Source: a virus
Virus record (IMG/VR): IMGVR_UViG_3300046170_000519
Span: 62,001 to 126,000 of that record
Strand: one strand, 5' to 3'
DNA length: 64,000 bases
In this document: one piece after another, positions 8,576-16,390 of the stretch
Position numbering within the stretch: the stretch's first letter is position 1
Layout of the letters: the number at the start of each line of letters is the position of its first letter
Notes under the pieces: generated by a model
What the model saw: only the letters and a program-made list of their open reading frames with translations
Databases searched by the model: none
Told to the model about the DNA's origin: nothing
Position numbers and translations under genes: made by a program

Positions 8576-9000
8576 CACATAGCCACATTCCATTCTTCTT
8601 CTTTTTCAACCCAATCTTTAAATTTTTCAAATCCACCTCGTGCAGACCAATCTGAATCAATAGTTAATTTTGACGATATACCTCCTCTTGGATTAAATAC
8701 CATAACTATCCTTAACCTTTCGGGTTCATAAACATCCATTAAGTGATCATATAAAATATTAATTAATCTTTCATAAGAGACAGCTATATCTCTTAAATGA
8801 AAGACATATTGCTTGAGGCTTTTTAATTCTATAATCTTATTTTTTGGATAAAAACTAAGATAAGCGTTTGCAAAATCGGGCTGTTCCTTTACTCCTAAAA
8901 ATGTAAATTCAGGTACTTTTACTTTTATTTCATATGCACCCTTACTTGGATTGGGTAGAGATTTTAGTATGTCTTTATTTATTTGATCGTATTTTTTCAT
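8575..9000 (-). CDS. QueF-like T-fold protein lacking the catalytic Cys
   Basis: About 141 residues. It aligns well with the small (YkvM-type) QueF nitrile reductase that makes preQ1 in queuosine biosynthesis: VPEFTFLGVKEQPDFANAYLSFYP, then ELKSLKQYVFHLRD, then a PRGGIS block. In QueF the first block reads EFTSLCPKTGQPDF with a nucleophilic Cys; here the Cys position is Gly and one residue is missing. The catalytic His of FHED is also absent (SYER). The Asp of QPDF and the SK of ESKS remain. It therefore should not reduce preQ0 by the known mechanism and may bind a purine-like ligand or have a different activity. ATG 9000 is preferred over an in-frame TTG at 9009. Confidence 0.75.
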   Translation of the reverse strand: MKKYDQINKDILKSLPNPSKGAYEIKVKVPEFTFLGVKEQPDFANAYLSFYPKNKIIELKSLKQYVFHLRDIAVSYERLINILYDHLMDVYEPERLRIVMVFNPRGGISSKLTIDSDWSARGGFEKFKDWVEKEEEWNVAM

Positions 9001-9002
9001 AT

Positions 9003-9194
9003 TTACCAATTTTTAATAATATTTGCTATGATAAATAAACAAGTTATCATATTTAAAACGACTATTATAGTTCTAAGGATCAAGCTAAACCTTGCTTCTT
9101 TTAGAGACAATATAGGTATGTCTGGCTGATCGGCATCTGTTTTACCAACTCGATGATCTAATGTTCGCGCCCAAATTAACCAAAGTTTTTTCAT
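9003..9194 (-). CDS. small single-pass membrane protein
   Basis: 63 residues. The N-terminal half is polar (MKKLWLIWARTLDHRVGKTDADQ), and the C-terminal half has a hydrophobic helix LILRTIIVVLNMITCLFIIANII, with a two-residue tail. Its ATG overlaps the stop of the micro-ORF at 9191-9241 (ATGA), so it is translated as part of the operon. Function unknown. Confidence 0.5.
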   Translation of the reverse strand: MKKLWLIWARTLDHRVGKTDADQPDIPILSLKEARFSLILRTIIVVLNMITCLFIIANIIKNW

Positions 9195-9241
9195 TGTCTA
9201 CTTTTTTTTATAGAGACATAATTTATATAATCCTCAATCAT
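9191..9241 (-). pseudogene. 16-residue micro-ORF, truncated copy of the 7648-8184 gene
   Basis: It encodes MIEDYINYVSIKKSRQ and stops. The first 12 residues match the start of the 178-residue protein at 7648-8184 (MIKDYIDYISLK). Its ATG overlaps the stop of the Ate1-like gene (ATGA), and its stop overlaps the ATG of the 63-residue membrane protein (ATGA). It is therefore coupled at both ends. It may be a duplication remnant kept because it relays ribosomes between two genes. Confidence 0.55.
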
Positions 9242-10014
9242 GCAAAAAAATGTTTATCATCATATCTTTTTATTTTGTCAAGGTCTTTTGTTTTTATAAT
9301 TCTTGAATCTCTCTCGCATAAAAATTTATAATGCTCTACGTCATTTGACCATTTTTCTCCCGTCCAAAATTCAAACCCTTGATAGTCAGATTTGTAAATA
9401 CAGCAGTTTTCATAACCCATGCCCGTATACATATAATCTTTATTGTTTTTTATGCAATAATCGATTTCAGCTAAATTTGCATATTTGCCTAAATATAATT
9501 TTGGATCTTCATAGTCCCAAGCAAATTGAGTGGAGAAAACACTATTACTACCTACATCCCTCATGTAGGTAAAAGCTATTGGGCTGTGCCAACCACCGTT
9601 TTCATTTGGGGAATGATAGACCAAAAAGAACTTACGATTTTTCTCTAATTTAATTAATGGAGCTAACTCCCAAGATTTAAAATTTTTATATTTTATATAT
9701 TTTTCAAAAATATTATTTAATACATCTAAATTAACTTCTTCAGATCTGTAGCTCTTTATTTGGATTTTATCGCATTTTTTTCTAGCCTTTTTTGAGCTTT
9801 TAGTTTCTTTGAAGTTTTTTAAATTTATTCTAGTTTGTCTAGCTTGATACCAGTGGTTTTTTTCTTCGTTATTTGGGATAAAATAATCATCGGGTAGCCA
9901 GCCTTCTTGTAGAGCTAAATCTTCTTCTTCGAGTGGCACTTGAGCCATGCAATCGAAAAACATATAATCATATTCCTGAATCGCTCCCGAATAATGCTTG
10001 AAGTAAATTTTCAT
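9238..10014 (-). CDS. Ate1/Bpt-like aminoacyl-tRNA-protein transferase
   Basis: 258 residues. The pattern is that of N-degron transferases (Ate1, or bacterial Bpt, which adds Leu from Leu-tRNA to N-terminal acidic residues). GWLPDDYFIPN is followed by WYQARQTRINLKNFKETKSSKKARKKC, matching the RV-x-F-x-S-x-SQRR-type block of the family. The GNAT-like half has FSTQFAWDYEDPKLYLGKYANLAEIDYCI and YMYTGMGYENCCIYKSDYQGFEF, matching the YFYDP...SLGxYxxLxEI and YLGYYIxxCxKMxYKxxFxP blocks. The N-terminal metal-binding Cys pairs of eukaryotic Ate1 are largely absent. Attached to a phage genome it could mark proteins for ClpS/ClpAP-type degradation. It overlaps speD by the TAATG junction. Confidence 0.68.
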   Translation of the reverse strand: MKIYFKHYSGAIQEYDYMFFDCMAQVPLEEEDLALQEGWLPDDYFIPNNEEKNHWYQARQTRINLKNFKETKSSKKARKKCDKIQIKSYRSEEVNLDVLNNIFEKYIKYKNFKSWELAPLIKLEKNRKFFLVYHSPNENGGWHSPIAFTYMRDVGSNSVFSTQFAWDYEDPKLYLGKYANLAEIDYCIKNNKDYMYTGMGYENCCIYKSDYQGFEFWTGEKWSNDVEHYKFLCERDSRIIKTKDLDKIKRYDDKHFFA

Positions 10015-10403
10015 TATAATCCATTTGTGTCGCCCATAGCCCAGCCTTGAGTAGACGATATAGAACGATCAAGGAATTTACAGCCAATTGTTAAAGGAGA
10101 GAACTTTTTAAATTCATCTAAAACAAGAGTGTGATCAAAAGACTTACAGCTATAAATATCCAACTGAACTAAGTTAGGCTCTGTTTTTTCCCAAGAATGA
10201 AGAGCTATATGGCTTGTAGTAATTAAGCAGAAAGAACTAATGCCTTCGTTACCTTCTTTATCACACATCACAGATCTAGGAGCATAGAGAATTTTCATAT
10301 CAATTAGATCCACTAAACTTCTCATCCAGTCGCTTGTAAATTGAGTATTTTTAAACGGAGTTGATTTAAAGGTAGAACTAACAAGTAAATGCTTATGCTT
10401 CAT
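10014..10403 (-). CDS. speD: S-adenosylmethionine decarboxylase-like (SpeD family)
   Basis: About 129 residues from the ATG at 10403, the length of class 1b bacterial SpeD. The family self-cleaves to make a pyruvoyl cofactor and decarboxylates SAM for polyamine synthesis; some paralogues act on arginine or ornithine instead. The region GISSFCLITTSHIALHSWEKTEPNLVQLDIYSC carries the Ser (in TSH), His (in LHSW) and Cys (in YSC) that correspond to the pyruvoyl-forming Ser, processing His and proton-donor Cys. The residue before the Ser is Thr where Glu is usual, so substrate or processing could differ. It is preceded by an 11-nt overlap and followed by the Ate1-like gene. Confidence 0.75.
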   Translation of the reverse strand: MKHKHLLVSSTFKSTPFKNTQFTSDWMRSLVDLIDMKILYAPRSVMCDKEGNEGISSFCLITTSHIALHSWEKTEPNLVQLDIYSCKSFDHTLVLDEFKKFSPLTIGCKFLDRSISSTQGWAMGDTNGL

Positions 10404-10719
10404 AGAAATAACTTTCAATAGGTGGTAATTTTTTATAGTAAGATATTCGAGCAAAATATTCTTCAGGATCTTTTTCTCTCTCCATGGAGAAGAAGTCAAA
10501 AAGTCTTGACAATAAATGGATTATTTTAGTTTTTTCAGATAATTCTATACCTAAGTTATCTGCAAGGCTATCAATTCGCTCTTTTGGAAAAAAAGATCCA
10601 ATTTCAGCTTCTAAATTTTTACAAGGCAACAAATCAAAAATTGAAAAATTAAAATATAATGTATGGAGCAAAAATCTATACTCAAAATCATATTTCAATG
10701 CAGCTTCTTCAAAATTCAT
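10393..10719 (-). CDS. unknown small helical protein
   Basis: 108 residues (MNFEEAALKYDFEYRFLLHTLYFNFSIFDLLPC...), rich in aromatic and charged residues and predicted mostly helical by eye. Its start overlaps the stop of the GT11-like gene (ATGA) and its end overlaps speD, so it is firmly in the operon. No motif recognised. Confidence 0.5.
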   Translation of the reverse strand: MNFEEAALKYDFEYRFLLHTLYFNFSIFDLLPCKNLEAEIGSFFPKERIDSLADNLGIELSEKTKIIHLLSRLFDFFSMEREKDPEEYFARISYYKKLPPIESYFYEA

Positions 10720-11642
10720 AAGTAAATTGGTAACTGTTTACTGCTATCAGGAATATAAGCTAGACGATCTTGAATATATTTTTCTGATTTTTTATATAAA
10801 GTTAAATCATTCAAATCAATGAAGTTATAATTAGAATCTACAACTGTTGACTTATCAATATCACTCAACCGTGAATGAGCCCCTTCGAAGTAAGGAGGCA
10901 TAAATTTATTAGAGCCGTAACTCAAAAAAGCACACCACCAGGAAAAGGTGCTATTAGAAGAGATAAAAGTATTAAAAGACCTCAAGAAATTAAAATCATC
11001 TTTTTCTGAGCTTGAAACTATAATGGGATTAAAGTCAGAGAAGAAAGATAGGTAAGAGTTTTTATCTTGTTTCCAAACTTTACCCGAAAAAGTATCTAGA
11101 ACAATATATAAACGATTAAATTTTAAATTATTTAAAATATTAATATACCAAGAAGGATGTATAATATTTGAAGATTCTTTACCACTATGTTGAAAGCCGT
11201 CTAAGCGAACATGCATCGCAACATCTTCCGTATTTAAGGTCATATTTGGAATATCGATAATATGATTAACGAGATCGTCTTTTATGGAATTAAAAATTCT
11301 AGAATTTTGATAATACGCCGTAGGTAAGATAATATCTCTATTCGTATAATCGTCATTAATGTGATGAACTGGCTGACGAGTAACTGAGGGGTCTACGTCT
11401 AGCGATGGGATTTTTAAATCTAGCAACCTATTTTTCTGATAATTTATTTTTAAATTATTTTTAAATGCAAGATAACTTGATAATAAAAGTGGAAAAAGCT
11501 GATTTCCTGACTGACCTCTGAGTTTATATGAAATACTGCCAGAAGCAGTGTCAGTATTATACCCAAAAGGATGAAAGGTATTTTCTGCATTTGAAAATTT
11601 TAACATTGATTCTGCTGAGATGGCTTGATCGATTAGATTCAT
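10716..11642 (-). CDS. GT11-like alpha-1,2-fucosyltransferase
   Basis: 308 residues. Three family landmarks appear in order: GQSGNQLFPLLLSSYLAFKN (donor-binding G-x-GNQ start, about 43-62), DVAMHVRLDGFQ (the HxRxGD-like motif, about 140-151, with Leu replacing Arg), and FISSNSTFSWWCAFLSYGS (about 227-245). GT11 enzymes transfer fucose from GDP-fucose to galactose-type acceptors; specificity here is unknown. GTGTAA lies 12 nt before the start. Two more GT11-like proteins sit at 17787-18611 and 52638-54254. Confidence 0.75.
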   Translation of the reverse strand: MNLIDQAISAESMLKFSNAENTFHPFGYNTDTASGSISYKLRGQSGNQLFPLLLSSYLAFKNNLKINYQKNRLLDLKIPSLDVDPSVTRQPVHHINDDYTNRDIILPTAYYQNSRIFNSIKDDLVNHIIDIPNMTLNTEDVAMHVRLDGFQHSGKESSNIIHPSWYINILNNLKFNRLYIVLDTFSGKVWKQDKNSYLSFFSDFNPIIVSSSEKDDFNFLRSFNTFISSNSTFSWWCAFLSYGSNKFMPPYFEGAHSRLSDIDKSTVVDSNYNFIDLNDLTLYKKSEKYIQDRLAYIPDSSKQLPIYL

Positions 11643-11665
11643 TACAATTAATTATTACACAAAAA

Positions 11666-12124
11666 TTAAAACTTAAGCTTCCAGGTTTTAATGTTTTTCG
11701 ACAAATGTTTTAAAGAGATTAAAGAAATTACATCTTTTCGACCTCTTCGGGAATACATTTTATACAAAGCATCTTGAGATTTGTTAACAACAGTTTGTTG
11801 AACATTTCGATAACAATACTCTAAAAGATCTTTTCTGGAAACAATTATGAAGCAATCCGTACTTTCAAAAGCAATATAATCCGCACAGCACTGAAGCCAA
11901 CCCTTTTCGCCTAAAACATTCGTGAATTCGACCCATGTCAAATCATAAGAAAAAGACTTGTCAGATCTTGAAACTCTTTTTAAACCTTTAACATCAACCA
12001 AACTATCATTAACTTTGAAGTCCCAATGCTCAGAAATGTCTTGCGATTTTTTAGATTTTTCTATATTTAAGCCTCGATTAAGACATAAATTGCGGAATTT
12101 TTCTTCTGTTTCGTTTTGACGCAT
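11666..12124 (-). CDS. small PD-(D/E)XK-like nuclease
   Basis: 152 residues. HWDFKVNDSLVDVKGLKR (about 33-50) reads as the D...DxK core of the PD-(D/E)XK fold. It is followed by a strand-rich part GEKGWLQCCADYIAFESTDCFIIVSRKDLLEYC that is also present in the protein at 30562-31041. That paralogue has lost the DVK signature. The neighbour upstream is a MazG-like protein and, before that, a C5 methyltransferase, so a restriction or repair role is possible. Substrate unknown. Confidence 0.55.
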   Translation of the reverse strand: MRQNETEEKFRNLCLNRGLNIEKSKKSQDISEHWDFKVNDSLVDVKGLKRVSRSDKSFSYDLTWVEFTNVLGEKGWLQCCADYIAFESTDCFIIVSRKDLLEYCYRNVQQTVVNKSQDALYKMYSRRGRKDVISLISLKHLSKNIKTWKLKF

Positions 12125-12127
12125 TTA

Positions 12128-12295
12128 TTACTTCATAGTATATTTTATTATAGTAATTTGTTTTTCAACATCTTCAATCTCAAGTAATATTTTCTTTTTA
12201 TAAATTTTACCTTTATTGATGTATTGGAGTAATCTAGTAGTTAATTCCGATAATTCTTCAACACATTTTAAAAGATTTTGTTTTTTACTTTTCAT
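12128..12295 (-). CDS. short MazG-like helical protein
   Basis: 55 residues from ATG 12295: MKSKKQNLLKCVEELSELTTRLLQYINKGK and then LLEIEDVEKQITIIKYTMK. The EELSEL ... EIEDVE arrangement is the metal-binding EExxE...ExxD pattern of all-alpha NTP pyrophosphohydrolases (MazG/dUTPase-2 type), here as a minimal version. It overlaps the 3' end of the methyltransferase gene by 11 nt. A longer in-frame reading starting inside the methyltransferase gene is judged spurious. Confidence 0.55.
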   Translation of the reverse strand: MKSKKQNLLKCVEELSELTTRLLQYINKGKIYKKKILLEIEDVEKQITIIKYTMK

Positions 12296-13346
12296 TTTTT
12301 GGCAAAGACTGCAGTAATGATAGGCACATTTGAGGCAAGAAAATTTCGCCAATAACTTTTCGAATAAAAGAAGGTTTATAGTCATATGAAAATGAATTGC
12401 CGTTTTCAAAATGAGCAAATTTATCAAGATAATTTTCTGGTAATCCACATACGCATAGCAATTCTCGAATTGAAAGAACTCTAGGGTCAGAGGGGTGAAC
12501 ATTGTTCTGGCTTGAAATCGAACCATTGGTCATAGTAACTGTCGAAGCTGGCTTATCCCAATACATTCTTTTATAAGTTGTCATAAAGCCTTTTATTTTT
12601 CTACCATCTTTTTTGGGGTATTCAACTTTATTATTAAAAGCTGTTTGACCTTCAGGAGTTGCAGACATCCAGCGAACATGATTTGAGTTATGGTTTGGAG
12701 AAAAATGCCAAGGAAGATCTGATGCTTCACCATTACCCAGAGAAGGTAAGTGTCCAATTGCATCTCTGAGAGTCACACTTTTCTTAGAAAATTCTGGAGC
12801 TTTCCATTCTCCTGATTTTGATATCAAACAAATAGAGCGTTTTCGAGACTGAGGAATGCCAAAATTTTTTGAATCAAGAGTATAAAAAATTGCTTCCATT
12901 TCTTTTGGTATGGCTGATTTTATATAATCGGAAATTTTCACTACACAATTATTTCTATTGATATAGGTTTTTGGCATTTGTGGAACATTTTCAATTAACA
13001 TATATTTAGCATTAATTGAATTAAAAATTTCTAAAGCGTATACAATAAGAAGATTTCGTGAATCATTGGGGGTTTTAAGGGCGTTTGCCGCACTCATTCC
13101 TTGGCAAGGAGGGGTAGCAATAACCAAGTCGATTTTTTCTGAATGGTTTAGACATTGATTAACTAAATTAGATCGAATTTTATAATCGGCAATGTCTCCA
13201 CAAATACAAGAAGATTGTGGGTGAAGTTTTTTATATAAATCACAACGATTTTCTTCAATTTCATTAGAAAATAAAACTTTAAATTCAGATTTATTTAACA
13301 AGGCTTCACCAAAGCCAACATTAGAAAAAAGAGATAAAATATTCAA
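12285..13346 (-). CDS. C5 cytosine DNA methyltransferase
   Basis: About 353 residues; all core motifs are present: I ILSLFSNVGFGEALL, IV VIATPPCQGMSAAN with the catalytic Cys, VI IENVPQM, VIII FGIPQSRKRSICLI, a target-recognition region, IX/X RELLCVCGLPENY and RKVIGEIFLPQM. It would methylate cytosine in a specific site, for self-protection against host restriction or as an orphan modification enzyme. The start is uncertain: I choose TTG at 13346 so that motif I begins right after Met-Asn-Ile; the frame is open to TTG at 13376. A small nuclease gene lies two genes downstream. Confidence 0.88.
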   Translation of the reverse strand: MNILSLFSNVGFGEALLNKSEFKVLFSNEIEENRCDLYKKLHPQSSCICGDIADYKIRSNLVNQCLNHSEKIDLVIATPPCQGMSAANALKTPNDSRNLLIVYALEIFNSINAKYMLIENVPQMPKTYINRNNCVVKISDYIKSAIPKEMEAIFYTLDSKNFGIPQSRKRSICLISKSGEWKAPEFSKKSVTLRDAIGHLPSLGNGEASDLPWHFSPNHNSNHVRWMSATPEGQTAFNNKVEYPKKDGRKIKGFMTTYKRMYWDKPASTVTMTNGSISSQNNVHPSDPRVLSIRELLCVCGLPENYLDKFAHFENGNSFSYDYKPSFIRKVIGEIFLPQMCLSLLQSLPKNEK

Positions 13347-13379
13347 ACTCCACAAGTCTAACAAAAAAATAACCAAAAG

Positions 13380-13748
13380 TCAATCAAAAAGCAAATTTTC
13401 TCTGGTCAACATCATTTCGGATATTAAACTTTCTGTTACATTTTCTAGGAAATTTAAACTTTTGGAATCCACTTCAAATTCAAGTGGTATTTCTTCTGAT
13501 TGATGAAAATCAAGCAAATCATGTATGCATAAAATTTGCTTTCGATACAAATTAATTAAAGAATCTACAGTTTTTAAGCATTCCCGCTTTTGTTTTTTTA
13601 TAGTTTCTGATTGTAAGTTTTTAGTTTTACTCATGCTGGAAGCTAGGAGTTCTATTTCTTTTAAATGCTTTTCTTCTTGCTTTGATATTTCAGAGCTGTA
13701 GAAATGAAATGTTTCCCAAAGTAAGCTGATTTTGGAGTATTTTTTCAT
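13380..13748 (-). CDS. unknown coiled-coil protein
   Basis: 122 residues from ATG 13748 (MKKYSKISLLWETFHFYSSEI). Residues about 20-70 are rich in Lys/Glu/Leu with heptad spacing, suggesting a coiled coil. GTGTAA lies 14 nt upstream of the ATG. It is first in the minus-strand operon and divergent from the GT2 gene at 13811. Family not recognised. Confidence 0.5.
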   Translation of the reverse strand: MKKYSKISLLWETFHFYSSEISKQEEKHLKEIELLASSMSKTKNLQSETIKKQKRECLKTVDSLINLYRKQILCIHDLLDFHQSEEIPLEFEVDSKSLNFLENVTESLISEMMLTRENLLFD

Positions 13749-13810
13749 TGAGATGACTATGATTACACAAAAAATTGATAAAATTAAATTCAAACTTAAT
13801 ATATAAGTAT

Positions 13811-14533
13811 ATGAAAACTGTAACAGCAATTATCCCTACATACAATAGATTTAAATACTTGCTCAACACTATAAAATCAATAAAAACTCAAACTTATTCA
13901 AATATTGAAATTATAGTTATCAACGATAGCTCAACACAAAAAGAATACTACCAATATGATTGGCACTCAAGCGGAGTAACGATAATACACTTGGGAGAAA
14001 ACAGTAGGAAAAAATTTGGCTATCCTTGCGGAGGTTTCGTTAGAAATCAAGGTAGTAAAATAGCCTCAGGAGAGTATATAGCTTTTTGTGATGATGATGA
14101 TATTTGGCTGCCCGAAAAAATAGAACTTCAGTTAAATGCAATGATTAAAGACAATACAAAAATGTCTTCCTCAGATGGATTAATTGGGTCAGGAGTTTTT
14201 GATGTTAGCAAAGATTATAAGTTATACAATGAAGAAAATTATAAAAGCACCCTGCAGAACATATACAAAAAAAGAGGTAGCGATAAATTAAACAATGGTT
14301 TTCCTGAAATTTGGGACTACGATTTTTTGAAGACTCATAACTGTATGATAACCAGCTCCGTCATTATAGAAAAAAAAGTTCTAGAGTCTATAAATTATAT
14401 GAATAACCTTAGGAACGGAAGGGAAGATTATGACTGCTGGTTAAGATGTTTAAAAGAAATTAATAAGAGTTCATACATTAAGACTCCTTGCTTTTATTAT
14501 GATAGGGGCCATGGAGATGGTAGAGAGTATTAA
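13811..14533 (+). CDS. GT2 family glycosyltransferase
   Basis: 240 residues from ATG 13811 (MKTVTAIIPTYNRFKYLLNTIKSIKTQTYSNIEIIVINDSS), a textbook family 2 N terminus. YIAFCDDDDIWLPEKIELQ (about 86-104) holds the DxD metal site. The C-terminal half has FPEIWDYDFLKTHNCMITSSVIIEKKVLE, a segment also recognisable in the second half of the protein at 50939-52669. An in-frame TTG at 13775 is unlikely. It is one of the few plus-strand glycan genes here and converges on the fusion gene at 14530 with a 4-nt overlap. Confidence 0.88.
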   Translation: MKTVTAIIPTYNRFKYLLNTIKSIKTQTYSNIEIIVINDSSTQKEYYQYDWHSSGVTIIHLGENSRKKFGYPCGGFVRNQGSKIASGEYIAFCDDDDIWLPEKIELQLNAMIKDNTKMSSSDGLIGSGVFDVSKDYKLYNEENYKSTLQNIYKKRGSDKLNNGFPEIWDYDFLKTHNCMITSSVIIEKKVLESINYMNNLRNGREDYDCWLRCLKEINKSSYIKTPCFYYDRGHGDGREY

Positions 14534-16323
14534 TTAATCTTTTTGCGAAATTTATTGTATAATTTATAATCAAATTCAGTTGTAATATGAAATAAATTTA
14601 ATGTATCTTGATTAATATCTTCTTTCTTGAAATTAGATTTATTTTTATTTTCATTAATTTGAACCATTTCATTAAACCATTCAGATGGAATATCATTCCA
14701 TTCTAAATTATATAATTTTTTATATATTTTAGAGACTTGCTTAAATAAATTAAGTGTTTGACCAGAGCCAGATTCTATAGTCATGAATTTAAAACTTTTA
14801 ATCACCTGTTTGAAAATATTAAAAATGTTATCATTGATTTCAAAAAATTGAGGTAAGTCTAAGATATTCCTGAGGAACCAACTATCCTCTTGTTGAATAC
14901 CAGATATAAAATCGGAAAAAGCCTGCTTCGCATTATCTGAGGAGACATCTCCTTGATACTCAAAAACAGACAAAGCTTTTTCAAAAGGATCTCTCAGTAC
15001 AGTAAAAGGCATAAAGTAATAAAAATCAGAATCAAAGAAACTAGAAAGAGATTCAGTCATCCGAGTGCCGCCAGGATAAACAAAAATACTGAAAGTAGAA
15101 ATCCTGTCCAGAAAATCAGAGCTAACATTCTTAAAATCTATTTCATAATGAGAAGGAGACTCATATACGATGAGGTCGTCACTCAAGAAATCTTTCAAAT
15201 CTTTTTCTCTACAATAACAAAATAACGAATATATGTAACCACCGTCTTTAATGACACTAATTCTGGTTGTTTTAAAAATGTCGCAAGGCATTTGGGTTTC
15301 ATGATAATACCGATAGAAACAGGACATTAAGCCGAGCATTGCAGTGCCTGCGTGCTTAGGTATGTGGAAGAAAAGAGGTATTCCTAGTTTTTGATCAGAA
15401 GGCTGAAAATAATTTTTTGCAAAATTTAGAATAGGACCAAAAGATGTTTGTTTGTTTTGTGAGCCCGTCAATTCAAAAGAAAAGTTATTGGTTGAGGTTT
15501 TATGATGTAAAATTAATGTATCAGGATAATACTTCAAAAAAGTTGCTTTTGAGACGGAACCATCTTGCTCGTCGGAGGCATTTGTAATATATTTTATGTT
15601 TAAAAATTGATTGCTTTTATTAAAGAAGCCTGGAGGCGATTTTTCTCTTCTCCACTCATCTATTGCAACATCAAAATTTATAGCAGGATTTCCAAGAGCA
15701 ACAACAGAAGCCATATGGTCTTCACTAGATTTTAGAATTTTTAAAAGATCTGGAGTATTTTTGTAAATAGCTATACCATTTAAATGATCTTTGTATTCCA
15801 AAAGTCTATGCCATTTTTGAGTGCCTTTGTATTTAGAGCCAGCTATAGAAAAGTCAGTATTAATAGCAAAAGTAGAAAGCTTATCAAACCAGTATTCTTG
15901 AACGATTTGAACATCAGCCTCTAAAAGTAGAAAATTTTTATGTTTAGGGAAGTTTTTTATTAAATAGTATAAACTCTCAAAGAAAGACAATGCTGGACCT
16001 GAAGAGAAACCTAAGCGAGGCGTTATTTTTGGTTCGTTATTTTTCCCTTGCCATGGTTGGTAATACAAATTGTCATTTTCTGGTATATTTAAGACATGAA
16101 TTTGAAGATTATTTATAAATTTACTATGAGAATATTTTGAAAGTCTTTTATAGTTATCTGAGCTATGTTGATCAAAAAACAAAAATAAGTCAAAGCTATA
16201 TTGTGAAGAAGGAGTTGTACTTATTAATTTGTCTAAAGATTTTTCAAGACTTTTATTTTCATACTCTTTTAAAGTAGTTGGAAAAAAAATACATAAATCT
16301 TGAGAGTAAATAACATTGTTCAT
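14530..16323 (-). CDS. fused glycosyltransferase and sulfotransferase
   Basis: 597 residues. The first half (about 1-310) reads as a GT-A type transferase: DLCIFFPTTLKEYENKSLEKSLDKLI, then NFLLLEADVQIVQEYWFDKL with an acidic metal site near residue 136. The second half (about 315-597) is a P-loop sulfotransferase: FFHIPKHAGTAMLGLM is the 5'-phosphosulfate-binding loop and FTVLRDPFEKALSVFEYQ the 3'-phosphate-binding motif for PAPS. The fusion would let one protein add a sugar and sulfate it, though this is inferred. GTGTAA lies 9 nt upstream of the ATG. It is unusually long for a phage glycan gene. Confidence 0.75.
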   Translation of the reverse strand: MNNVIYSQDLCIFFPTTLKEYENKSLEKSLDKLISTTPSSQYSFDLFLFFDQHSSDNYKRLSKYSHSKFINNLQIHVLNIPENDNLYYQPWQGKNNEPKITPRLGFSSGPALSFFESLYYLIKNFPKHKNFLLLEADVQIVQEYWFDKLSTFAINTDFSIAGSKYKGTQKWHRLLEYKDHLNGIAIYKNTPDLLKILKSSEDHMASVVALGNPAINFDVAIDEWRREKSPPGFFNKSNQFLNIKYITNASDEQDGSVSKATFLKYYPDTLILHHKTSTNNFSFELTGSQNKQTSFGPILNFAKNYFQPSDQKLGIPLFFHIPKHAGTAMLGLMSCFYRYYHETQMPCDIFKTTRISVIKDGGYIYSLFCYCREKDLKDFLSDDLIVYESPSHYEIDFKNVSSDFLDRISTFSIFVYPGGTRMTESLSSFFDSDFYYFMPFTVLRDPFEKALSVFEYQGDVSSDNAKQAFSDFISGIQQEDSWFLRNILDLPQFFEINDNIFNIFKQVIKSFKFMTIESGSGQTLNLFKQVSKIYKKLYNLEWNDIPSEWFNEMVQINENKNKSNFKKEDINQDTLNLFHITTEFDYKLYNKFRKKIN

Positions 16324-16390
16324 AATTTTATATTACACAGAACTAAGCTTTTTTATAATTTAAATTTCAAAAAAACGTGTAAGTAAAAAT

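Noticed and set aside
8575-9000. Functional queuosine pathway
   Set aside because: The only Q-related gene lacks the catalytic Cys and no partner genes are visible.
12296-12526. N-terminal extension of the MazG-like frame
   Set aside because: It lies inside the methyltransferase gene in another frame; the ATG at 12295 gives a compact domain.
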